A stretch of DNA of 64,000 bases from Tolypothrix campylonemoides VB511288 (GTDB lineage: Bacteria > Cyanobacteriota > Cyanobacteriia > Cyanobacteriales > Nostocaceae): assembly GCA_000828075.3 (NCBI GenBank), contig JXCB02000002.1, forward strand, positions 650,649 to 714,648, in the 5' to 3' direction. Shown here piece after piece: positions 25,080 to 36,969 of the stretch. The translations under genes and the position numbers were made by a program. The first letter of the stretch is position 1, and each line of letters opens with the position of its first letter. The notes beneath the pieces are model-generated. The model ran no database searches, had not been told where the DNA came from, and worked only from the letters and a program-made list of their open reading frames with translations.

Positions 25080-28000
25080 ATGACAAACGAATCAATTATG
25101 GAACCCGCCTTTTTGTTGCCCGACTTGATCGAAATCCAGCGTTCTAGCTTCCGCTGGTTTCTGGAAGAAGGGCTGATAGAAGAGCTGAACTCGTTTAGTC
25201 CGATCACAGATTACACCGGCAAACTAGAGCTACACTTTTTGGGACACAACTACAAGCTCAAAGAGCCAAAGTATAATGTAGACGAAGCAAAACGGCGGGA
25301 CAGTACGTACGCGGTACAAATGTATGTCCCCACTCGTCTGATTAACAAAGAAACCGGAGAAATCAAAGAACAAGAAGTCTTTATTGGGGATCTGCCTTTG
25401 ATGACCGACCGAGGCACGTTTATTATTAACGGTGCTGAGCGAGTGATTGTCAACCAGATAGTGCGATCGCCAGGAGTTTACTACAAATCAGAAATCGACA
25501 AAAACGGGCGGCGTACCTATTCAGCGAGCTTAATCCCTAACCGGGGAGCATGGCTGAAATTTGAAACAGACCGTAACGACTTAGTGTGGGTACGTATTGA
25601 CAAAACCCGCAAACTGTCAGCGCAAGTCCTCCTCAAAGCTTTGGGCTTGTCAGACAACGAAATTTTTGACGCCTTGCGTCACCCAGAATACTTCCAAAAA
25701 ACCATTGAAAAAGAAGGGCAGTTTTCTGAAGAAGAAGCCCTGATGGAGTTGTACCGTAAACTACGTCCTGGTGAACCCCCCACAGTGTTGGGAGGACAAC
25801 AGCTCCTAGACTCGCGTTTCTTTGACCCCAAACGCTACGACCTCGGTCGTGTGGGACGTTACAAACTCAACAAGAAACTGCGCTTGCAAGTGCCAGAAAC
25901 AATGCGCGTCTTGACTCCCCAAGACATTTTGGCAGCAGTAGATTACCTAATCAACCTTGAGTTTGACATTGGTAATACCGACGACATCGACCACTTAGGC
26001 AACCGCCGTGTCAGAAGCGTCGGCGAATTGCTGCAAAACCAGGTACGAGTCGGTTTAAACCGCTTAGAGCGTATCATTCGGGAAAGGATGACCGTATCCG
26101 ATGCCGAAGTGCTGACCCCTGCTTCCTTAGTGAACCCCAAACCCTTGGTAGCAGCCATCAAAGAATTCTTTGGCTCAAGCCAATTGTCGCAGTTTATGGA
26201 TCAGACCAATCCTCTGGCGGAACTGACCCACAAACGTCGTTTGTCAGCGCTTGGTCCTGGAGGTCTTACCCGCGAACGTGCAGGTTTTGCGGTACGGGAT
26301 ATTCACCCATCCCACTACGGACGCATTTGCCCTGTAGAAACTCCAGAAGGTCCGAACGCTGGTTTGATTGGTTCCTTGGCAACTCATGCCCGTGTGAACT
26401 TGTACGGCTTCCTAGAAACCCCGTATCGACCTGTAGAAAATGGACGGGTGCGGTTTGATTTACCACCAGTGTACATGACCGCAGATGAAGAAGATGACCT
26501 ACGGGTTGCCGCTGGTGACTTGCCGATTGATGACAATGGTAACATCCTCGGACCACAAGTCACAGTACGCTATCGCCAGGAATTCTCTTCAACCACGCCA
26601 GAGCAAGTTGACTACGTAGCAGTTTCTCCGGTGCAAATTGTGTCTGTTGCTACAAGTATGATTCCGTTCTTGGAGCATGACGACGCTAACCGGGCACTGA
26701 TGGGGTCGAACATGCAACGGCAAGCAGTTCCCCTGCTGAAACCAGAGCGTCCTTTGGTGGGAACAGGCTTGGAAGCTCAGGCGGCAAGGGACTCCGGGAT
26801 GGTAATTGTATCACGCACCGACGGGGAAGTCACTTATCTAGACGCAACAGAAATTCGCGTACGTCCCAAACCCAACGCTCCAGAAATTAGGTACACCATT
26901 TCCAAGTACCATCGCTCGAACCAAGACACCTGTCTCAATCAAAAACCTTTGGTGTATATGGGTGAACGTGTTGTAGCAGGTCAAGTGCTAGCTGATGGCT
27001 CCTCGACCGAAGGCGGTGAATTGGCACTGGGACAAAACATCGTCGTCGCTTATATGCCTTGGGAAGGCTATAACTACGAAGACGCGATTTTGATTTCCGA
27101 GCGGTTGGTACAGGATGATATTTATACCTCAATTCACATTGAGAAATATGAAATTGAGGCAAGACAAACCAAACTCGGACCAGAAGAAATCACCAGAGAA
27201 ATTCCCAACGTCGGGGAAGACGCCTTGCGCCAGTTGGATGAACAGGGGATCATTCGCATTGGGGCATGGGTAGAATCTGGGGATATCTTGGTAGGTAAAG
27301 TCACACCCAAGGGTGAATCTGACCAACCACCAGAAGAAAAACTGTTGCGGGCAATTTTTGGTGAAAAAGCACGAGATGTGCGAGACAACTCGCTGCGAGT
27401 CCCGAACGGAGAAAAAGGACGTGTTGTCGATGTCCGCTTGTTCACCCGCGAACAAGGCGATGAACTCCCACCAGGGGCAAATATGGTTGTCCGGGTGTAC
27501 GTAGCGCAAAAGCGCAAAATCCAAGTCGGCGACAAAATGGCAGGACGTCACGGAAATAAAGGAATTATTTCCAAAATCTTACCAATGGAAGATATGCCGT
27601 ACTTGCCAGATGGTTCACCAGTGGACATCGTCCTCAACCCATTGGGTGTACCTAGCCGGATGAACGTTGGACAAGTGTTTGAGTGTCTGTTGGGTTGGGC
27701 TGCTCATACCTTGGGAGTCCGGTTTAAGCTGACTCCATTTGACGAAATGTACGGCGAAGAGTCATCTCGAAGCATAGTGCATGGTAAGTTGCAAGAAGCA
27801 CGAGACGAAACAGGCAAAGACTGGGTGTATAACCCGGATGACTCTGGCAAAATCATGGTGTACGACGGTCGTACCGGCGAACCCTTTGACCGACCAGTCA
27901 CTGTAGGTGTGGCTTATATGTTGAAACTGGTTCACTTGGTGGACGACAAGATCCACGCCCGTTCTACAGGTCCATACTCACTTGTTACCCAGCAGCCCTT

Positions 28001-28379
28001 GGGTGGTAAAGCACAGCAAGGTGGTCAGCGGTTCGGTGAAATGGAAGTGTGGGCATTGGAAGCCTTTGGTGCTGCTTACACCTTGCAAGAGTTGCTCACC
28101 GTCAAATCAGACGATATGCAAGGACGAAATGAAGCCCTTAATGCGATCGTTAAAGGTAAGGCAATTCCTAGACCTGGAACACCAGAATCCTTCAAAGTGT
28201 TGATGCGAGAACTGCAATCTCTAGGCTTAGATATTGCGGTACACAAGGTAGAGACACAGGCAGACGGAAGTTCTTTAGATGTCGAAGTCGATTTGATGGC
28301 AGACCAAGGAAACCGTCGCACGCCTCCACGTCCCACCTATGAATCCTTGTCTCGTGAGTCACTGGAAGACGAAGAATAA
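25080..28379 (+). CDS. rpoB: RNA polymerase beta subunit
   Basis: 1,099 residues, the usual size in cyanobacteria, which lack some proteobacterial insertions. The N-terminus '[18 protein letters not shown]' is conserved. The rifampicin-region block is present ('[20 protein letters not shown]'), as are '[20 protein letters not shown]', '[15 protein letters not shown]' and the active-site Lys region '[16 protein letters not shown]'. It forms the catalytic core with the two beta-prime pieces encoded next. ATG 25080 is preceded by GGTAGAGG. rpoC1 follows after a 329-base repeat-filled gap, long for this operon. Confidence 0.99.
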   Translation: MTNESIMEPAFLLPDLIEIQRSSFRWFLEEGLIEELNSFSPITDYTGKLELHFLGHNYKLKEPKYNVDEAKRRDSTYAVQMYVPTRLINKETGEIKEQEVFIGDLPLMTDRGTFIINGAERVIVNQIVRSPGVYYKSEIDKNGRRTYSASLIPNRGAWLKFETDRNDLVWVRIDKTRKLSAQVLLKALGLSDNEIFDALRHPEYFQKTIEKEGQFSEEEALMELYRKLRPGEPPTVLGGQQLLDSRFFDPKRYDLGRVGRYKLNKKLRLQVPETMRVLTPQDILAAVDYLINLEFDIGNTDDIDHLGNRRVRSVGELLQNQVRVGLNRLERIIRERMTVSDAEVLTPASLVNPKPLVAAIKEFFGSSQLSQFMDQTNPLAELTHKRRLSALGPGGLTRERAGFAVRDIHPSHYGRICPVETPEGPNAGLIGSLATHARVNLYGFLETPYRPVENGRVRFDLPPVYMTADEEDDLRVAAGDLPIDDNGNILGPQVTVRYRQEFSSTTPEQVDYVAVSPVQIVSVATSMIPFLEHDDANRALMGSNMQRQAVPLLKPERPLVGTGLEAQAARDSGMVIVSRTDGEVTYLDATEIRVRPKPNAPEIRYTISKYHRSNQDTCLNQKPLVYMGERVVAGQVLADGSSTEGGELALGQNIVVAYMPWEGYNYEDAILISERLVQDDIYTSIHIEKYEIEARQTKLGPEEITREIPNVGEDALRQLDEQGIIRIGAWVESGDILVGKVTPKGESDQPPEEKLLRAIFGEKARDVRDNSLRVPNGEKGRVVDVRLFTREQGDELPPGANMVVRVYVAQKRKIQVGDKMAGRHGNKGIISKILPMEDMPYLPDGSPVDIVLNPLGVPSRMNVGQVFECLLGWAAHTLGVRFKLTPFDEMYGEESSRSIVHGKLQEARDETGKDWVYNPDDSGKIMVYDGRTGEPFDRPVTVGVAYMLKLVHLVDDKIHARSTGPYSLVTQQPLGGKAQQGGQRFGEMEVWALEAFGAAYTLQELLTVKSDDMQGRNEALNAIVKGKAIPRPGTPESFKVLMRELQSLGLDIAVHKVETQADGSSLDVEVDLMADQGNRRTPPRPTYESLSRESLEDEE

Positions 28380-28708
28380 ACAGTTAACAGTGAGTCCAGC
28401 GCTGCAGGCGGTGAGACCAGTGCTGCAGGAGGGTTTCCCTCCGTAGGCAACTGGCGAACCCGAAGGGGTTTCCCGCCGTAGGCGACTGGCGTTCGCGTAG
28501 CGTGCCGAAGGCATACCCGAAGGGTTATCAGTAAACAGTTAACTGTTATTAGTGAACAGTAAATACTGAACAACTAATAGTTGATAACTGATAACTGATA
28601 ACTGATAACTGATAACTGATAACTCACAACTGAATACTCCTCACACCAACACGGTCTTTATAGCCCGTGTCCTTAGAAGTCATAACCTAGAACACAGTAT
28701 AGGCAAAG
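28380..28708. repeat. Repeat-filled rpoB-rpoC1 gap
   Basis: It contains an interspersed GC-rich repeat (about 28400-28520: GTGCTGCAGGAGGGTTTCCC, then GTAGGCGACTGGCGTTCGCG, then GCGTGCCGAAGG) and six perfect TGATAAC heptamers (28582-28623). A related GC-rich unit lies inverted at about 59655-59700, and GCGTTCGCG-AGCGTGCC recurs near 35053. No gene. Confidence 0.8.
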
Positions 28709-30586
28709 ATGAGATCAGCCCAGAATAATCAGTTTGACTACGTTAAAATCGGCTTGGCATCACCAGAACGCATTCGCATCTGGGGTGAGAGAACTTTACC
28801 TAACGGTCAGGTAGTGGGTGAAGTCACAAAGCCAGAGACGATAAATTATCGTACTTTAAAACCAGAGATGGATGGCTTGTTCTGCGAGCGCATCTTTGGA
28901 CCAGCTAAAGATTGGGAATGCCATTGTGGCAAGTATAAGAGAGTACGTCATAGAGGTATTGTCTGCGAACGTTGTGGTGTGGAAGTCACGGAATCGCGAG
29001 TACGCCGCCACCGCATGGGCTACATTAAACTCGCCGCACCAGTCGCTCACGTTTGGTATCTCAAGGGCATTCCCAGCTATATCTCCATCCTGTTGGATAT
29101 GCCTTTGCGGGATGTGGAGCAAATTGTTTATTTCAATTCCTATGTTGTTCTTAGTCCTGGCAATGCTGAAACCTTAACTTACAAACAGTTGCTGAGTGAA
29201 GACCAGTGGCTGGAAATCGAAGACCAAATTTATAGCGAAGATTCTACGCTTCAAGGGGTAGAAGTCGGGATTGGTGCAGAAGCTTTGTTGCGCTTGCTGG
29301 CTGATATCAACTTAGAGCAAGAAGCCGAATCTTTGCGGGAAGAAATTACAACCGCTAAAGGTCAAAAGCGAGCGAAGCTGATTAAGCGGCTGCGGGTGAT
29401 TGACAACTTCGTTGCCACCGGTTCTAAACCAGAATGGATGGTGATGACCGTGATCCCCGTGATTCCCCCAGACTTGCGCCCGATGGTGCAGTTAGATGGT
29501 GGACGATTTGCCACAAGCGATTTGAACGATTTGTATCGCCGGGTGATAAACCGCAACAACCGTCTTGCTCGCCTGCAAGAAATTTTGGCTCCCGAGATTA
29601 TCGTTCGTAACGAAAAGCGGATGCTGCAAGAAGCAGTCGATGCTTTAATTGACAACGGTCGTCGAGGACGAACCGTAGTTGGGGCAAACAACCGACCGCT
29701 GAAGTCTTTGTCAGACATTATTGAAGGGAAACAAGGACGTTTCCGGCAAAACTTGCTCGGTAAACGGGTTGACTACTCCGGACGTTCCGTAATTGTGGTA
29801 GGACCAAAGCTGAACATCCACCAGTGCGGTTTGCCACGAGAAATGGCAATTGAGCTATTTCAACCGTTTGTGATCAACCGACTGATTCGTAGCGGCATGG
29901 TGAATAATATCAAAGCCGCGAAAAAGCTGATATCTCGCTCTGATCCGAGTGTTTGGGATGTTCTGGAAGAAGTGATTGAAGGACACCCAGTTTTACTCAA
30001 CCGTGCGCCGACACTACACCGTTTGGGTATTCAATCTTTTGAGCCAATTTTGGTGGAAGGTAGAGCAATTCAGCTACACCCACTCGTTTGTCCAGCATTT
30101 AACGCTGACTTTGACGGCGACCAAATGGCGGTACACGTACCGTTATCTTTGGAATCTCAAGCGGAAGCGCGGTTACTGATGCTGGCGTCTAACAACATTT
30201 TGTCACCAGCGACTGGTAGACCAATCATTACACCCAGCCAAGACATGGTGTTAGGGGCGTATTACTTAACCGCAGAAAATCCCAATGCGACAAAAGGTGC
30301 AGGGCGCTACTTTGCTTCTCTTAATGATGTGATTATGGCTTACGAGCAGCAGCAAATCGACCTACATGCGTATATCTACGTACGTTATGACGGCGAAGTA
30401 GAGTCACCTGAACCAGATACAGAACCGGTTGAAGTGATACCAAATGACGATGGTACCCGGACTGTGCTGTATAAGTTCCGCCGAGTCAGAGAAGATGCTC
30501 AGGGAAATATGATGTCTCAGTATGTACGTACAACTCCAGGTCGCGTGATTTACAATAACGCGATTCAAGAAGCGATCGCCAGCTAG
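28709..30586 (+). CDS. rpoC1: RNA polymerase gamma (beta-prime N-terminal) subunit
   Basis: 625 residues, the N-terminal half of beta-prime, split as in all cyanobacteria and plastids. Zn-binding Cys71, Cys73, Cys86 and Cys89 lie in '[21 protein letters not shown]'. The absolutely conserved catalytic Mg-binding motif NADFDGD is at 465-471. '[18 protein letters not shown]' is intact. It ends with a shared boundary to rpoC2 after a 94-base gap made almost wholly of heptamer repeats. Confidence 0.99.
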   Translation: MRSAQNNQFDYVKIGLASPERIRIWGERTLPNGQVVGEVTKPETINYRTLKPEMDGLFCERIFGPAKDWECHCGKYKRVRHRGIVCERCGVEVTESRVRRHRMGYIKLAAPVAHVWYLKGIPSYISILLDMPLRDVEQIVYFNSYVVLSPGNAETLTYKQLLSEDQWLEIEDQIYSEDSTLQGVEVGIGAEALLRLLADINLEQEAESLREEITTAKGQKRAKLIKRLRVIDNFVATGSKPEWMVMTVIPVIPPDLRPMVQLDGGRFATSDLNDLYRRVINRNNRLARLQEILAPEIIVRNEKRMLQEAVDALIDNGRRGRTVVGANNRPLKSLSDIIEGKQGRFRQNLLGKRVDYSGRSVIVVGPKLNIHQCGLPREMAIELFQPFVINRLIRSGMVNNIKAAKKLISRSDPSVWDVLEEVIEGHPVLLNRAPTLHRLGIQSFEPILVEGRAIQLHPLVCPAFNADFDGDQMAVHVPLSLESQAEARLLMLASNNILSPATGRPIITPSQDMVLGAYYLTAENPNATKGAGRYFASLNDVIMAYEQQQIDLHAYIYVRYDGEVESPEPDTEPVEVIPNDDGTRTVLYKFRRVREDAQGNMMSQYVRTTPGRVIYNNAIQEAIAS

Positions 30587-30680
30587 TTCATAGTCAATAG
30601 TCAATAGTTCTTTGCTGTTGACTATTGACCAATGACCAATGACTAATGACTCATGACTATTGACTAAGGACTGTTAACTA
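30587..30680. repeat. Heptamer-type repeats between rpoC1 and rpoC2
   Basis: The gap consists of variants of ATGACTA / TAGTCAA (for example CATAGTCAATAGTCAATAG, then AATGACTAATGACTCATGAC). The left part is the inverse of the right part, so the region can fold as a hairpin. The rpoC2 start codon lies within the last repeat unit. Confidence 0.8.
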
Positions 30681-33600
30681 ATGACTAATGAAAAAATGAT
30701 TTTTAGGAACCGCATTGTTGACAAAGGTCAACTAAGGAACCTAATATCTTGGTCGTTCACGCATTATGGCACGGCGCGAACCGCAGTGATGGCGGATAAA
30801 TTAAAAGAGTTGGGATTCCGCTACGCTACCAAAGCAGGGGTTTCCATCAGCGTTGATGATTTGATGGTTCCTCCTTCCAAACGAGCGTTGCTAGAAGCTG
30901 CGGAAGCAGAAATTCGTGCCACTGAAGAACGCTACCAACGGGGTGAAATTACCGAAGTTGAGCGATTCCAGAAAGTAATTGATACTTGGAACGGAACTTC
31001 TGAAGCCCTGAAAGATGAGGTTGTTAGCCACTTCAGGAAGACTAACCCCCTCAACTCTGTATACATGATGGCATTCTCTGGAGCAAGGGGTAACATCTCC
31101 CAGGTGCGCCAATTGGTAGGAATGCGGGGACTGATGGCAGATCCCCAAGGGGAAATTATTGACCAGCCGATCAAAACAAACTTCCGCGAAGGACTCACCG
31201 TCACAGAATACATTATTTCTTCTTACGGTGCGAGAAAAGGTCTCGTAGACACAGCCTTGCGGACGGCTGACTCTGGTTATCTCACCCGCCGCTTGGTGGA
31301 CGTATCGCAGGATGTGATTATTCGGGAATTTGACTGCGGTACCACCAGAGGAATTCCCCTGCAGGCAATGACAGAAGGTGAGAAAACCTTGATTAAGCTA
31401 GGCACAAGGTTGCTGGGACGAGTCATTGCCGAAGATGTGGTGCATCCCAAGACAAAAGAAGTTATAGCAGCACGCAATAGCCCGGTTTCCGATGAACTGG
31501 CAAAGGAAATTGAAAAGTCGGGAGTCCAAGAAGTTGTCGTGCGATCGCCCCTCACTTGTGAAGCCGCACGATCTGTCTGCCAACACTGCTATGGCTGGAG
31601 TTTGGCACACGCCAAGATGGTGGATCTGGGCGAAGCTGTGGGGATCATTGCCGCACAAAGTATCGGTGAACCAGGTACCCAGCTGACGATGCGTACCTTC
31701 CACACAGGTGGTGTCTTCTCTGGTGAAGTCGCAAGACAAGTACGCGCCGAATCCGATGGTACCGTTCGTTTGCCACGTAAATTGCGGACAAGGGCTTACC
31801 GTACCCGCCACGGGGAAGACGCTTTGTATGTAGAAGCTAATGGCAGCATTACTTTAGAAATAGCAGACAACGCTGGCTCGTCAACGACTCAAGAAATTCC
31901 TGTGACCCAAGGTTCAACACTATATGTTGTTGATGGGCAAAAGATTAAGAAGGGTCAGCTGGTGGCTGAGGTTGCTATTGGTGGACGAACAACTCGTGTC
32001 AATACAGAAAAAGCGGTTAAAGATGTCGCCTCTGACTTAGCAGGAGAAGTCAGGTTTGCTGATGTCGTACCAGAACAAAAAACTGACCGTCAAGGTAACA
32101 CCACGACAACAGCAGCCCGGGGTGGATTGATTTGGATTCTGTCAGGGGAAGTTTATAACTTACCCCCAGGAGCAGAATTGGTGGTCAACAATGGTGACAC
32201 CATAGATTCCAACGGTGTTTTAGCAGAAACCAAGTTAACGACTTTGCACGGTGGTGTTGTCCGCTTACCCGAAGCTACCCCAGGCAAAGGAACGCGGGAA
32301 ATTGAGATTATCACTGCTTCTGTGGTTTTAGACCAAGCAACAGTGACAGCGCAAAACGCTCAAGGTCGCAACAACTACTTAGTCACTACTGGAAACAACC
32401 AAGTCTTCAACCTCAGAGCCACCCCAGGCACAAAAGTGCAAAATGGTCAAGTGGTAGCCGAGTTGATTGATGACCGCTATCGCACAACCACAGGTGGATT
32501 GCTGAAATACGCTGCTGTCGAAGTCCAGAAAAAAGGCAAGGCAAAGCAGGGTTACGAGGTAGTACAGGGAGGTACCCTGTTGTGGATTCCTGAAGAAACC
32601 CACGAAGTCAACAAAGATATCTCCCTGCTGATGGTAGAAGACGGTCAGTTTGTCGAAGCTGGCACCGAAGTCGTTAAGGATATCTTCTGCCAAAACAGCG
32701 GCGTCATAGAAGTCACCCAGAAAAACGACATTCTGCGCGAAGTGGTGATTAAGCCAGGGGAACTGCTCATGGTAGACGATCCAGAAGCAGTGATGGGCAA
32801 AGATGGCACCTTTGTTCAACCTGGTGAGGAATTGTTAGGGCAAGTCATGACAGAGTTGCGCTACATCGAGTATGTGGAATCACCAGAAGGTCCAGCACTG
32901 TTGACCCGTCCGGTCGTTGAGTTTGCTGTACCTAACAATCCTGATGTACCATCAACCACATCAGTGAGCCAACAAACAGGTCGTTCGATTCAGCTGCGGG
33001 CAGTGCAGCGTCTGCCTTACAAAGACTCAGAACGTGTTAAAACTGTTGAAGGTGTGGAACTGCTACGAACCCAACTGGTGTTGGAAATTGAGCAGGAAGG
33101 CGAACAAGACCACAATGCTTCGCCGTTGGCAGCAGATATTGAATTGGTACCGGATGCCGATGATCCAGAAGTTCAGCGCTTGCAGCTGGTCATTTTGGAA
33201 TCCTTAGTGCTGCGTCGGGATATATCCGCTGATGCTACCCAAGGCAGTACCCAAACAAGCCTGGAAGTAGAGGATGGACAAACAATTGCACCCGGTGCCG
33301 TAATCGCACGTACCCAAATATTGTGTAAAGAAGGGGGTATCGTGCGGGGCGTGCAAAAAGGAACTGAGACAGTTCGCCGCTGCTTAGTGTTGCGCCATAA
33401 TGACGTGGTTAAGATGGATCTTAGCGCTCCACCCAAGGTTAAAGTTGGTGACTTGATCGTAGAGGGTGTAGAAATTGCTCCTGGAGTCTTTGCCGAAGAA
33501 TCTGGGCAAATCGTGGCAGTGCAGAAAGGCGAAGGAAGAGTGGAGAAGGCACAAGGAGAAGTTCCGCCTTCTGAGGAATCAGCACTCACTACTGTGAACT

Positions 33601-34760
33601 ACTCGGTCACACTCCGTGTTGGTCGTCCCTACCGCGTCAGTGGAGGTGCTGTGTTGCAGGTAGACGATGGCGACTTGGTACAGCGTGGTGATAACTTGGT
33701 GTTGCTAGTATTTGAACGCGCCAAGACTGGAGACATCATTCAAGGTTTGCCCAGGATTGAGGAACTCCTTGAAGCTCGTAAGCCAAAAGAAGCATGTATC
33801 CTAGCACGTCGTAGTGGTGAAGTCAAGGTTGTTTACGGCGATGGCGATGAAGCGATCGCAGTCAAAGTCATCGAGTCCAATGGCGTAGTCACAGATTATC
33901 CTCTTGGACCTGGACAAAACTTGATCGTCCCAGATGGATCGCAAATCACAGCAGGACAAACATTAACTGATGGTCCCTCTAATCCCCATGAAATTCTGGA
34001 AATCTTCTTCAACCTAGGTTCTGAAGAAGGAGTTTATGCCTGTGCTAGCCATGCCTTGCAGAAGGTGCAGACGTTCTTGGTGAACGAAGTGCAATCGGTG
34101 TATCAGTCCCAAGGTATTGATATTGCTGATAAACACATCGAAGTGATTGTCCGCCAGATGACCAACAAAGTCCGGATAGATGATGGTGGTGACACCACCA
34201 TGCTCCCTGGAGAATTGGTAGAGTTACGCCAAGTCGAGCAAGTCAATGAAGCAATGGCAATCACTGGTGGTGCCAGGGCGCAGTACACCCCAGTCCTGTT
34301 GGGTATTACCAAAGCATCGTTGAACACTGATAGCTTTATTTCTGCTGCATCCTTCCAAGAAACAACGCGTGTCTTGACTGAGGCTGCAATTGAAGGTAAA
34401 TCCGACTGGTTGCGCGGCTTGAAGGAAAACGTAATTATCGGACGACTGATTCCCGCCGGCACTGGGTTTAATGCTTATGAAGAAACTAGTCCCATTGATG
34501 ACTATGCTGTTGATGTCAGTAGCAGTGTCTTAGATGAAGTTGACGATCCACTCGATATGGTGCTGGATGACCGCACAGCTCGGAGTTACCAATTAGATAC
34601 TCCGACGCTTGGGGCGGATGGATTTGGTACCAGACGTTCAGATAAGTCGATTTTGGATGAGGATGATTTTATTCTTCCTTCTGGTGTTGACAGCGACATC
34701 GATGACCTCGTAGAAGACGAATACGAGGAAGACGACGATTACGACGAAGACGATGAGTAA
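30681..34760 (+). CDS. rpoC2: RNA polymerase beta-prime C-terminal subunit
   Basis: 1,359 residues. The conserved start '[19 protein letters not shown]' begins at residue 6. The first trigger-loop half is near 130-210 ('[19 protein letters not shown]'). Zn ligands are Cys219, Cys293, Cys300 and Cys303. A very long insertion of repeated barrel-sandwich-like units (SI3, roughly 345-980) separates the trigger-loop parts, as is typical of cyanobacteria. The C-terminus is strongly acidic (mostly Asp/Glu over the last 25 residues). The start is taken as ATG 30681, which sits in a heptamer repeat; ATG 30696 is the alternative. Confidence 0.99.
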   Translation: MTNEKMIFRNRIVDKGQLRNLISWSFTHYGTARTAVMADKLKELGFRYATKAGVSISVDDLMVPPSKRALLEAAEAEIRATEERYQRGEITEVERFQKVIDTWNGTSEALKDEVVSHFRKTNPLNSVYMMAFSGARGNISQVRQLVGMRGLMADPQGEIIDQPIKTNFREGLTVTEYIISSYGARKGLVDTALRTADSGYLTRRLVDVSQDVIIREFDCGTTRGIPLQAMTEGEKTLIKLGTRLLGRVIAEDVVHPKTKEVIAARNSPVSDELAKEIEKSGVQEVVVRSPLTCEAARSVCQHCYGWSLAHAKMVDLGEAVGIIAAQSIGEPGTQLTMRTFHTGGVFSGEVARQVRAESDGTVRLPRKLRTRAYRTRHGEDALYVEANGSITLEIADNAGSSTTQEIPVTQGSTLYVVDGQKIKKGQLVAEVAIGGRTTRVNTEKAVKDVASDLAGEVRFADVVPEQKTDRQGNTTTTAARGGLIWILSGEVYNLPPGAELVVNNGDTIDSNGVLAETKLTTLHGGVVRLPEATPGKGTREIEIITASVVLDQATVTAQNAQGRNNYLVTTGNNQVFNLRATPGTKVQNGQVVAELIDDRYRTTTGGLLKYAAVEVQKKGKAKQGYEVVQGGTLLWIPEETHEVNKDISLLMVEDGQFVEAGTEVVKDIFCQNSGVIEVTQKNDILREVVIKPGELLMVDDPEAVMGKDGTFVQPGEELLGQVMTELRYIEYVESPEGPALLTRPVVEFAVPNNPDVPSTTSVSQQTGRSIQLRAVQRLPYKDSERVKTVEGVELLRTQLVLEIEQEGEQDHNASPLAADIELVPDADDPEVQRLQLVILESLVLRRDISADATQGSTQTSLEVEDGQTIAPGAVIARTQILCKEGGIVRGVQKGTETVRRCLVLRHNDVVKMDLSAPPKVKVGDLIVEGVEIAPGVFAEESGQIVAVQKGEGRVEKAQGEVPPSEESALTTVNYSVTLRVGRPYRVSGGAVLQVDDGDLVQRGDNLVLLVFERAKTGDIIQGLPRIEELLEARKPKEACILARRSGEVKVVYGDGDEAIAVKVIESNGVVTDYPLGPGQNLIVPDGSQITAGQTLTDGPSNPHEILEIFFNLGSEEGVYACASHALQKVQTFLVNEVQSVYQSQGIDIADKHIEVIVRQMTNKVRIDDGGDTTMLPGELVELRQVEQVNEAMAITGGARAQYTPVLLGITKASLNTDSFISAASFQETTRVLTEAAIEGKSDWLRGLKENVIIGRLIPAGTGFNAYEETSPIDDYAVDVSSSVLDEVDDPLDMVLDDRTARSYQLDTPTLGADGFGTRRSDKSILDEDDFILPSGVDSDIDDLVEDEYEEDDDYDEDDE

Positions 34761-34793
34761 TATCTAGTCCACTGAATTACCTATAATCAGTTC

Positions 34794-34858
34794 CCTCACC
34801 CCCTACCCCTCTCCTGAACGCAGGAGAGGGATACCTTAAGCGGGGTGAGGTTTTTTTT
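34794..34858 (+). terminator. Strong rho-independent terminator of the rpo operon
   Basis: An outer stem CCTCACCCC (34794-34802)/GGGGTGAGG (34842-34850) encloses a second perfect stem CCCTCTCCTG (34807-34816)/CAGGAGAGGG (34821-34830) with loop AACG, and is followed by T8. It lies 33 bases after the rpoC2 stop. Confidence 0.9.
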
Positions 34859-34864
34859 ACCGGA

Positions 34865-34923
34865 AAGACGGCGAGAAAGCCCGCCCCACGCGCGGGGTGG
34901 GATGATTTCTCGTTCCCCGTCTT
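34865..34923. repeat. Three-tier palindrome after the rpo terminator
   Basis: AAGACGG (34865-34871) pairs with CCGTCTT (34917-34923). CGAGAAA (34872-34878) pairs with TTTCTCG (34906-34912). CCCGCCCC (34880-34887) pairs with GGGGTGGG (34894-34901) through one G-T. The loop is ACGCGC. It is too regular to be chance. It could be a transposon end, an interspersed palindromic repeat or a structured RNA. Confidence 0.7.
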
Positions 34924-36124
34924 AGTCATTAGTCATTGGTCAATAGTCATTAGTATAAAAAAGCCACGAAAAATCATGAAAAACTACTAATGACTAAGAA
35001 CTAATGACTAATGACTTCGATTTCCCCCCGGCTTTTTGTAATTTAGGAGCTCCGCGTTCGCGCAGCGTGCCCGAAGGGCTTAGTTTTTACTAGGAGGGAT
35101 GAGTTACCTTGGATAATTTCTTGAAAACCGTAAAAGGGACTGGGGGATTGGGGATTAGGGCTTCGCGGACTTCGGCGTGAGCGCTCAGCTCGTAGCTCGA
35201 GTGAGCGGCTCGGGTGAGCCTTCGCCGCTCGACTGAGCTTCGCCGAACGTCCGAACGTCCGAACCCCTCGCCGAACTCCGAACGGATTGGGGTAGTGGTA
35301 TATCAAACAAAAATTATGCCCGGGGCAATAAAGACCTAAACATATTTTGCGGCATTTACCCCGACCGACTTAGTTAGGTGGAATTCGTTATCAACATCAG
35401 GCTTTTACTCTTTATCTTCTATAAAGTCATCTGTGATTAAATACATATTTCAGTATTTTTTAACTATTTTATTTTTTACCTAAGATTTGTGCCAAAACTT
35501 GCATTTCTTTTTGAAGGGAAAATGCGGTTAGGTAGTGGGTAATTTGTCCCAAACAAGGCAAGGAAGATATTCTATGATGTCAAAATTGTCAGAAAATCAT
35601 AACATTTAAGTAAATATATTGAAAATTAAAGTTTTAGTAAATACTTAAATATATTGAGAAAATTAACAATTTATTTACAATAAATTCATCAAAACTTAAC
35701 AGTTATATCTTTCATTACTATCATTGGTAAATAAAACCTTGAAAATTTGATGTAAGGCTGAGTACATCAAAGTAATAAGCTATTCCTGTGTTTTATATTG
35801 TCAATTGCTCAGATATCACCCATAAACGGGCTAAAGCTTGTCCTATTCCCTTTCTATTATCTAGTCGTTAAAGTAACTATGTCTTTTTTCTTTTAGTCAA
35901 CATTTATAAATCCAGATATTTACGGATACGTTTTTTAATTACAAGAGGCAATAATCATCACTAATAATAAAATTCAAAAAAATAAAAAATGTGTTCTACA
36001 CCACAAATACTGGCTTGAAATAAGATTTAAAAACTACATCAGTAAATTTGATTATGTCAGTTTGTTAAGCATATAACAGCTACATTTTGTCACGACTTCA
36101 ATTCTTAAATGTGGATTCTCGAAA
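34924..36124. other. Long intergenic region, repeats then AT-rich DNA
   Basis: TAGTCAT/ATGACTA heptamers in opposite orientations (about 34923-35022) can pair. A GC-rich stretch with CGAACGTC- and GAGCGGCTCG-type short inverted units follows (35045-35290). From about 35340 to the next gene the DNA is AT-rich with no visible gene, perhaps holding the promoter of the 36125 gene. Confidence 0.55.
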
Positions 36125-36838
36125 ATGAAAGAAGTCCTTGCATTGATTGAAAAAAGAAAGCAAGAATTTGCTCAATTGCCGTTATTTCAGTTTCTACAAA
36201 ACAAAAGTATAGACCCAAGAAAAAGGCTAGCTTGGGCGCCTTGTGTAACTCCCATAGCAATGAGTTTTGAAGATTTACTTAAATACGATTTCCGAAAAGA
36301 GCCGACAGATGATCCAATTCAGGAATTAATCAACAAACACACTGAAGAGGAAGACAATCACTGGATGTGGTTTCTAGAAGATCTTGAAAAACTAGGGTTT
36401 GACTACTTAATGAAGTTCAGTGATTCCATGAGATTTTATTGGGGTGAAGAAACGTATAAAACACGGCAGGTGTGTCATCAAATTGCGCTACACACATTCC
36501 GTTCAGAACCTATAGTAGTGCTAGCAGCAATGGAGGCGATAGAAGCAACAGCAAATGTTGCTTTTGCTCTGACTGCACAAGTAGCGCAGGAGCTACAACA
36601 AATTACCAAGCAAAAGTACCGCTTTTTCGGTCAGTACCATGTTGGCGTGGAAAGTGCTCATACTGTATTAACTAATGATGCCAAGCAATTTCTTGAAAGC
36701 ATACAACTGACACAGGAGCAAAGAGCTAAAGCTTTTGAGGTAGTTGAGAAAGTATTTGAAGTTTTCACAGAAGCCACAAATGAGATGAGGACGTATGCAG
36801 AAAAGCACTCTCTCGTTCAAACGTTGAGAACCTCATAA
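36125..36838 (+). CDS. Heme-oxygenase-like (TenA/CADD-type) putative diiron protein
   Basis: 237 all-helical residues of the heme-oxygenase-like fold. Possible metal ligands fall in three helices: 'NKHTEEEDNHW' (His72, Glu75/76, His79), 'MEAIEATANVAF' (Glu137, Glu140) and 'YHVGVESAHT' (His172, Glu176, His179). The H-x3-E-x2-H helix is typical of heme-oxygenase-like diiron oxidases, a superfamily that includes CADD, UndA and the central domain of SznF. The reaction here is unknown. It is 131 bases upstream of a flavin monooxygenase-like gene in the same direction, suggesting a shared pathway. The surrounding DNA is AT-rich compared with the rpo region. Confidence 0.72.
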   Translation: MKEVLALIEKRKQEFAQLPLFQFLQNKSIDPRKRLAWAPCVTPIAMSFEDLLKYDFRKEPTDDPIQELINKHTEEEDNHWMWFLEDLEKLGFDYLMKFSDSMRFYWGEETYKTRQVCHQIALHTFRSEPIVVLAAMEAIEATANVAFALTAQVAQELQQITKQKYRFFGQYHVGVESAHTVLTNDAKQFLESIQLTQEQRAKAFEVVEKVFEVFTEATNEMRTYAEKHSLVQTLRTS

Positions 36839-36969
36839 ATAAAATAACTGTAGATTTTTGTGTTCCTGAAATTCTAAAAATGCTAAATCATTTGCTTCTA
36901 GATAGTTTGTTATCTCTAGCAGGTTGACTATATGTAGTTCAATTGATTAATGTTCAAGAGCGGAAAAAA

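Noticed and set aside
28582-28623. CRISPR-like array
   Set aside because: The units are 7 bases with no spacers; these are heptamer tandem repeats.
35043-35306. Minus-strand Arg/Ser-rich frame of 87 residues
   Set aside because: Produced by short inverted GC-rich repeats; no protein character.
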